NCBI RefSeq assembly: GCF_902686445.1
Contig: NC_062219.1
Coordinates: forward strand, 42,993,056-43,057,055
DNA length: 64,000 nt
Source: Sciurus carolinensis
Lineage: Eukaryota; Chordata; Mammalia; Rodentia; Sciuridae
Direction of reading: 5' to 3'
The notes beneath the pieces are model-generated. The model saw only the letters and a list, made by a program, of their open reading frames with translations. It was not told the DNA's origin and searched no databases. A program made the translations under genes and the position numbers. Of the stretch, positions 59,401 through 64,000 are shown piece by piece (position 1 is the stretch's first letter; every line of letters starts with the position of its first letter).

Positions 59401-60112
59401 GATGTTGGAAATAATTCTGGATTTAACAATACATTCTTTTTTCTTTCCCTTTATCAGTCATAGACTTATCACATACTTAATGAGTAACAACTATATGTTA
59501 TATGTTAGACCCTGGAGCTATAAAGATGAATAAGATGTTTTCTTTCCTTCCATAATCCATAACATAACGGGGAATTCAATATTACACTGTAGTGGAAACT
59601 TAAGTAGTTTCAATGCAGTGTGGTCAGTACCATGATACATACAAAATGTTACATGGAAATTAAAGAATATGTATTTAACAGCTCTTACAAAGAGATGCCA
59701 AATACAGTGGTTCAAAGAGGGTAGTTTTCTCTTTTATGTGATAGTTCAGACATATATGAATACAGGATGGGTAGGTGGATTGCTCAAGGGATTCATCTAG
59801 GGACCCAGGTTAATTTTATTTTGTTATTCCATCATATCTTACAACAGGGGTTGGTAAGGGCCATCTAATAATTATTTAGGACTTGTCAACTGTTGTAGTA
59901 TGAAAATAGCCATAGATAATATATAAATGAAAGAATGCGCATGTGTGCCTGTAAAACTTTATTTTCAAAACTAAGTGAAAAGTCAGTTTAGGTCCATAGG
60001 ACATATTTTGCCCACTGTAGTATCAGAGATATTTGCATATGTACTTGAGCTTATATATCTACTTCATTTTAAAACTTTAAGTATGACTTATTTTTTTACA
60101 ATTTCTCTTCTT

Positions 60113-60252
60113 TTTTAAATATTTTTAGTTGTAGATGGATACAATACCTTTATTTAATTAATTAATTTATTTTTATGTGGTGCTGAGGATTGAGCTCAGT
60201 GCCTCACATGTGCTAGCAAAGCACTTTAGCAGTGAGCTATGACCCCAGCCCA
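60113..60252 (-). mobile_element. ID SINE with long AT tail
   Basis: A TTTTTAGTTGTAGATGGATAC tail-linked segment precedes a TTAA-rich stretch and the reversed ID body (GGTGCTGAGGATTGAGCTCAG...). Its AT-rich tail resembles that of the copy at 2086-2236. Confidence 0.8.
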
Positions 60253-62029
60253 AATCTGACTTATTTTTAGATAAACTTTAAAAAATAACTTTGGACAAGA
60301 TCTCTTCCTTTTTGTAACAACTGATTTTATTGTTTAAATAAATATGTTGTTTCTTGAGCAAAGTTATAGTATATAGCTATTGATAAATTTAATAAGTTCA
60401 TCCTTCTAATGTATATCAAGTAAAGTCATAGAGATTAGGGTTTCTTATTTTTGTATTGGAGAAAAACAAAAATGGATTTATTTCTGTCTTTGGATATTAT
60501 AATTCCTAGTAGTTTGTTGTTAGCAGTGTTATTAAACTTATTCTAAAAGGAACACTAAAATACTTTATTAGATAATGAAGGTATTTTAATGATAAGAGCA
60601 AAGTTTTATATGATACTGTTAGGAAATTACTTTTTCATATCTGGATAAGCTATTTAATTTTCTTGTATTTTAGTTTACCCTTGTGTAAAAATTAAAACAA
60701 TAATAACTACCTTACAAAGATTTTAAATGACTTTATGAATGTTTGTCTTCTGCTTTATGAACCATGGATGAAAAACTTTAAATTGTACAGAGTATTATTT
60801 TCTTCCAATTTTTTGTGATTCTTTAGCAATTACTTAGGGCTAATGTGGCAACAGTGCATCTATTAACAACATTTTTACTGTAATAATTACAGAGTATTTT
60901 CCTAATTAAACATTTTGATATTTGCTTTTTAAATAGTTGTTTGCACATGGAAGAATTCATTTGTAGGCCCTGTCATATACTACTCATATAATGAGTAGAA
61001 CTGTTCACTTCATAGTATTTTTTGTTGATTGGTGTGCTTTTTTACTTGGGAGCTTTTTCTTTCTGTAGACCTTATTTTAATAGTTCTTGAAGCATTAAGG
61101 GTATTTACTCAGTGGTATCTATAGTCTATCCTGGATCTGGTTTTCCTTAGCTTTTCCAAAGCTGCAGTGGCTCCCCTTGAGCTGTAGTTCATTTAACTCT
61201 TGATTTTGAGGGTCTCTGCTCTAGTTTTTGTTTTTATAAGAAATTAATTAAAAAATTATTACTCTTTTTCCCTGTGGCCATTTTTGTTGGTATTAATTCC
61301 AGAAGAATTTGTTTGTCTTTAAAGAAGATATGTTGAAAACATTTATATCTAGATCCAAATTTCAGTTTTATTATGGATTTTAATTACCCTAATCTTACTC
61401 TGTATTATTGAGATTTAGTTTTATATTTCTTCATTAAATCACAGAACTTTAAAGGACAGGAACTTTATATTCAGACAACCAGAACTAACTGCAAAGAAGC
61501 CTGGTCAGTGTAATTTTAACTACAGTTCAATTACTGTGGAAGGAGAGAACAACTCTTGGTGGATAGATAGATATTGATGGCCACCAGGGCATTGTTTTGT
61601 TTCCTTGTTTATTGCTGCCCAGAATCTTAAGAGGGGGAAACTGGGTCTTTTGTCTCAGTTATCCTATACATACAAATAGTTTATTAGTGTTTCAGTACTC
61701 CATTTTGCATTTTATATCCCTTTACCTTTAACTAGTAAATTCCCTGGACTCTTACCTCCACTGTAGTTCTCTTCTGTATGTCACCCCTGGCCCCCATACC
61801 CCTTCCCATATTATTCTTAATCTATTCCCATCTACTTTGATTATTTTTGTGTTTCTCATGATTTCTCCTAGTTTAGAAATGTATATTATATAAATTTGCT
61901 AATAACTCAATATTATATACATATATTGTTAAATATATATTAAATATGTATTTGTATTTAGTTAAATATTATATAAAGTATACATTTTTATATAGATATG
62001 TAATTTCTATAATATATAATTTAAAATGT

Positions 62030-62400
62030 GGATTAGTCAGGTTTCCCTTATTTATTACAAAATGTATGTGAGATTGATCAGCTTATATAAATAGAAAAGG
62101 ATTATTTTGGCCTATAATTTTCGAGATTTCAGTCCATGGTTGATTGGCCCTGTTGTATTTGGGGCTGTGCTCAGGCAGTACATCATGGTGGGATTACATG
62201 GTGAGGAAGCCCGTTCCCTTCAAGGCTGGAAGCAAAAAAATTGAGAACGAGAGACCAGGGTCCCACATTCCTTTCAAGGGTATTACCCCTAATGACCTAA
62301 GACATCCTACTGTGCCCTACCTCGTAAAGGTTCCACTCTCTCCCAGTAGTGCCGTCACTGGTGACCAAGCAAGCTTTTAACACATGGGCCTATGGGGTTA
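62030..62400 (-). mobile_element. Solitary MaLR-type LTR, minus strand
   Basis: TTAGTCAGGTTTCCCTTATTT at one end, a TTCAGTCCATGGTTGATTGG block, a TACATCATGGTGGGATTACAT block and AACACATGGGCCTATGGGG near the other end read as a reversed MaLR LTR. No internal region. Confidence 0.6.
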
Positions 62401-62446
62401 TTAGCAAAGAGTATCTTATTAATGTATCTGATAATTTCCCCAAAAC

Positions 62447-62532
62447 TGGGGGCTGGTGATGGAGTTTATTGATGGAGCACTTGTCTAACATGTATGAGGT
62501 CCTGGGTTTGACCCTAGCACTGCAAAACAAAG
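62447..62532 (+). mobile_element. ID SINE, plus strand
   Basis: GGGGGCTGGTGATGGAGTTTA, GAGCACTTGTCTAACATGTA, GGTTTGACCCTAGCACTGC, then an A-rich end. Confidence 0.8.
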
Positions 62533-62959
62533 TTTCAATCTATTATTTCTATCTCTTTCTCTTTCCCTAGCCTGGCTTTTTTATTTTATTTGATCTTTTT
62601 ATTCATTCTTTTTAGTTAAACCTAGCCTGGCTTTATTGCTCTTATGAGAGAAAGTACCTGTTCTCACTTTGACTAATGTAGTTATAGTAACCACTCTGCC
62701 AGGTTTATAAAGAAAAAATTGTTTGCAATGCTTATTTTCCTCATGTATTTCCCTTATTGTATTGACAAATACATGTCTAGTGCTTTATATTTACAACACC
62801 TTTTCAGATATTTATTTTCATTTATTTATTGCCATGCTATATTGAAATAGTTTAGCCAGATTGTAGTCATTTTATGTCCTTTTATAGCTGAGGAAATTGA
62901 GACTTTTTTTTTTGGAACTGGCGGGCATGAGTTAGGATTGAATTCAGAATTTCTAATTT

Positions 62960-63125
62960 TAAATTTAGTATTCACTGTGTTTATATACATCTTTGATAAG
63001 TTCAGGCCATTAACATTCAGGGTTATTATTGAGATATGATTTTTATTATTGAGATATGATTTGTCATTTGGCTCATTTTTGTTTTTTGATACACTTGGTT
63101 TCTCCTTTATTTGGCTGTTCCTATA
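62960..63125 (-). mobile_element. Old L1M fragment with 20-bp duplication
   Basis: GTTCAGGCCATTAACATTCAGGG resembles reversed old-L1 text. A TTATTATTGAGATATGATTT block is repeated in tandem at about 63023-63062. Confidence 0.5.
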
Positions 63126-64000
63126 GCCCAGGGATGCAAGGTTGGTTCAACATCAGGAAATCAATAAATGTAATTCACCATATCAACAGACTTAAAGTTA
63201 AGAATCACATGATTATTTTGATAGATGCAGAAAAAGCATTTGATAAAATACAGCATCCCTTCATGCTCAAAACACTAGAAAAAATAGGGATAGTGGGAAC
63301 ATTCCTTAACATTGTAAAGGCCATCTATGCCTTTATGGACAATATCATTCTAAATGGTGAAAAACTGAAAGCATTCCCCCTAAAAACTGGAACAAGGCAG
63401 GGATGCCCTCTTTCACCACTTCTGTTCAACATTGTCCTCGAAATCCTAGCCAGAGCAATTAGACAGACCAAGGAAATTAAAGGGATACAAATAGGAAAAG
63501 AAGAACTCAAACTATCCCTATTTGCTGATGACATGATTATGTATTTAGAGGAACCAGGAAATTCCACCAGAAAACTTTTAGAACTCATAAGTGAATTCAG
63601 TAAAGTAGCAAGATATAAGATCAATGCTCATAAATCCAATGCATTTTTATACATAAGTGATGAATCTTCAGAAAGAGAACTTAGGAAAACTACCCCATTC
63701 ACAATAGCATCGAAAAAAATAAAATACTTGGGAATCAATCTCACAAAAGAGGTGAAAGACCTCTACAATGAGAACTACAGAACACTAAAGAAAGAAATTA
63801 AAGAAAACCTTAGAAGATGGAAAGATCTCCCATGTTCTTGGATAGGAAGAATTAATATTGTCAAAATGGCCATACTACCAAAAGTGCTATACAGATTCAA
63901 TGCAATTCCAATTAAAATCCCAATGACATACCTCACAGAAATAGAGCAAGCAATCATGAAATTCATTGGAAGAATAAGAAACCCAGAATAGCTAAAGCAA
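63126..64000 (+). mobile_element. Recent L1, ORF2 reverse transcriptase region, runs off right edge
   Basis: The open frame encodes the ORF2p RT domain: [57 protein letters not shown] and the catalytic FADDM motif (bases 63521-63535). It ends with the segment that also begins the 10.3-12.0-kb copy. The element is 5'-truncated inside ORF2 at about 63126. Compared with that copy, one C is missing after 63966 (TTCATTGG versus TTCATCTGG). This shifts the frame and gives a stop at 63989-63991, so the ORF is broken even though it reads openly for almost 300 codons. Confidence 0.9.

Larger units (their letters stand above)
57980..64000 (+). other. TBC1D32: TBC1D32 intron 2 (partial)
   Basis: Begins with donor GTGAGT and reaches the right edge with no further exon recognised. 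Contains the repeats listed. The stretches 59460-60110 (with an old L1ME/MIR-like scrap around 59470-59660) and 60253-62030 hold nothing I can support. Confidence 0.7.

Overview
This window is nuclear DNA from a rodent, most likely a squirrel (family Sciuridae). The main evidence is the interspersed repeats. It holds more than twenty ID-type SINEs (about 75-90 bp, tRNA-like) and ID-B1 composite SINEs of the kind described as MEN elements in squirrels, plus several L1 copies sharing one 3'-UTR lineage. Ancient mammalian repeats (L2, MIR, L1M, MER2, MER5, MaLR LTRs) lie between them. There are no prokaryotic features. Family names were assigned by eye.

Only one real gene is present, and only its 5' end. 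A CpG-rich, TATA-less promoter (about 41500-41930) precedes coding exon 1 (41933-42084, +). A 15.7-kb intron follows, then coding exon 2 (57818-57979, +), and the gene runs on past the right edge. The two exons splice in phase to the N-terminus of TBC1D32 (broad-minded/BROMI), a cilium and Hedgehog-pathway protein. The promoter carries a CRE palindrome, an X-box-like RFX palindrome suited to a ciliary gene, an NRF1-like site, an inverted CCAAT box and a five-codon uORF.

Left flank, 1-41.5 kb: intergenic and repeat-rich. It has the 5' end of an L1 at the left edge, a diverged three-unit tandem repeat (3.3-4.3 kb), and an old L1M into which a POLR1F (TWISTNB) mRNA was retrotransposed (9986-14296, with 17-bp target-site duplications). 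That retrocopy is split by a younger L1. Further 5'-truncated L1s lie at 16.0-17.8, 25.3-26.5, 31.3-32.7 and 36.1-38.1 kb; the last contains an internal tandem duplication. A MER2 transposon fossil, a TC/CA tract and MaLR LTR remains are also here.

Intron 1, 42.1-57.8 kb: old L1M and MER5 fragments, an L1 insertion with an apparent duplicated 3' transduction (48300-48753), a broken coding-like retropseudogene of unknown parent (about 49400-50356), and a rearranged class-I endogenous retrovirus relic on the minus strand (about 51727-55208).

Right edge, 58-64 kb (intron 2): a SINE close to the exon-2 donor, L2, two MaLR LTRs, and a recent L1 whose reverse-transcriptase frame is broken by one missing base just before the window ends.

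I found no evidence of a novel multi-gene system. The most useful leads are the promoter architecture of TBC1D32 and several informative retrotransposition structures.
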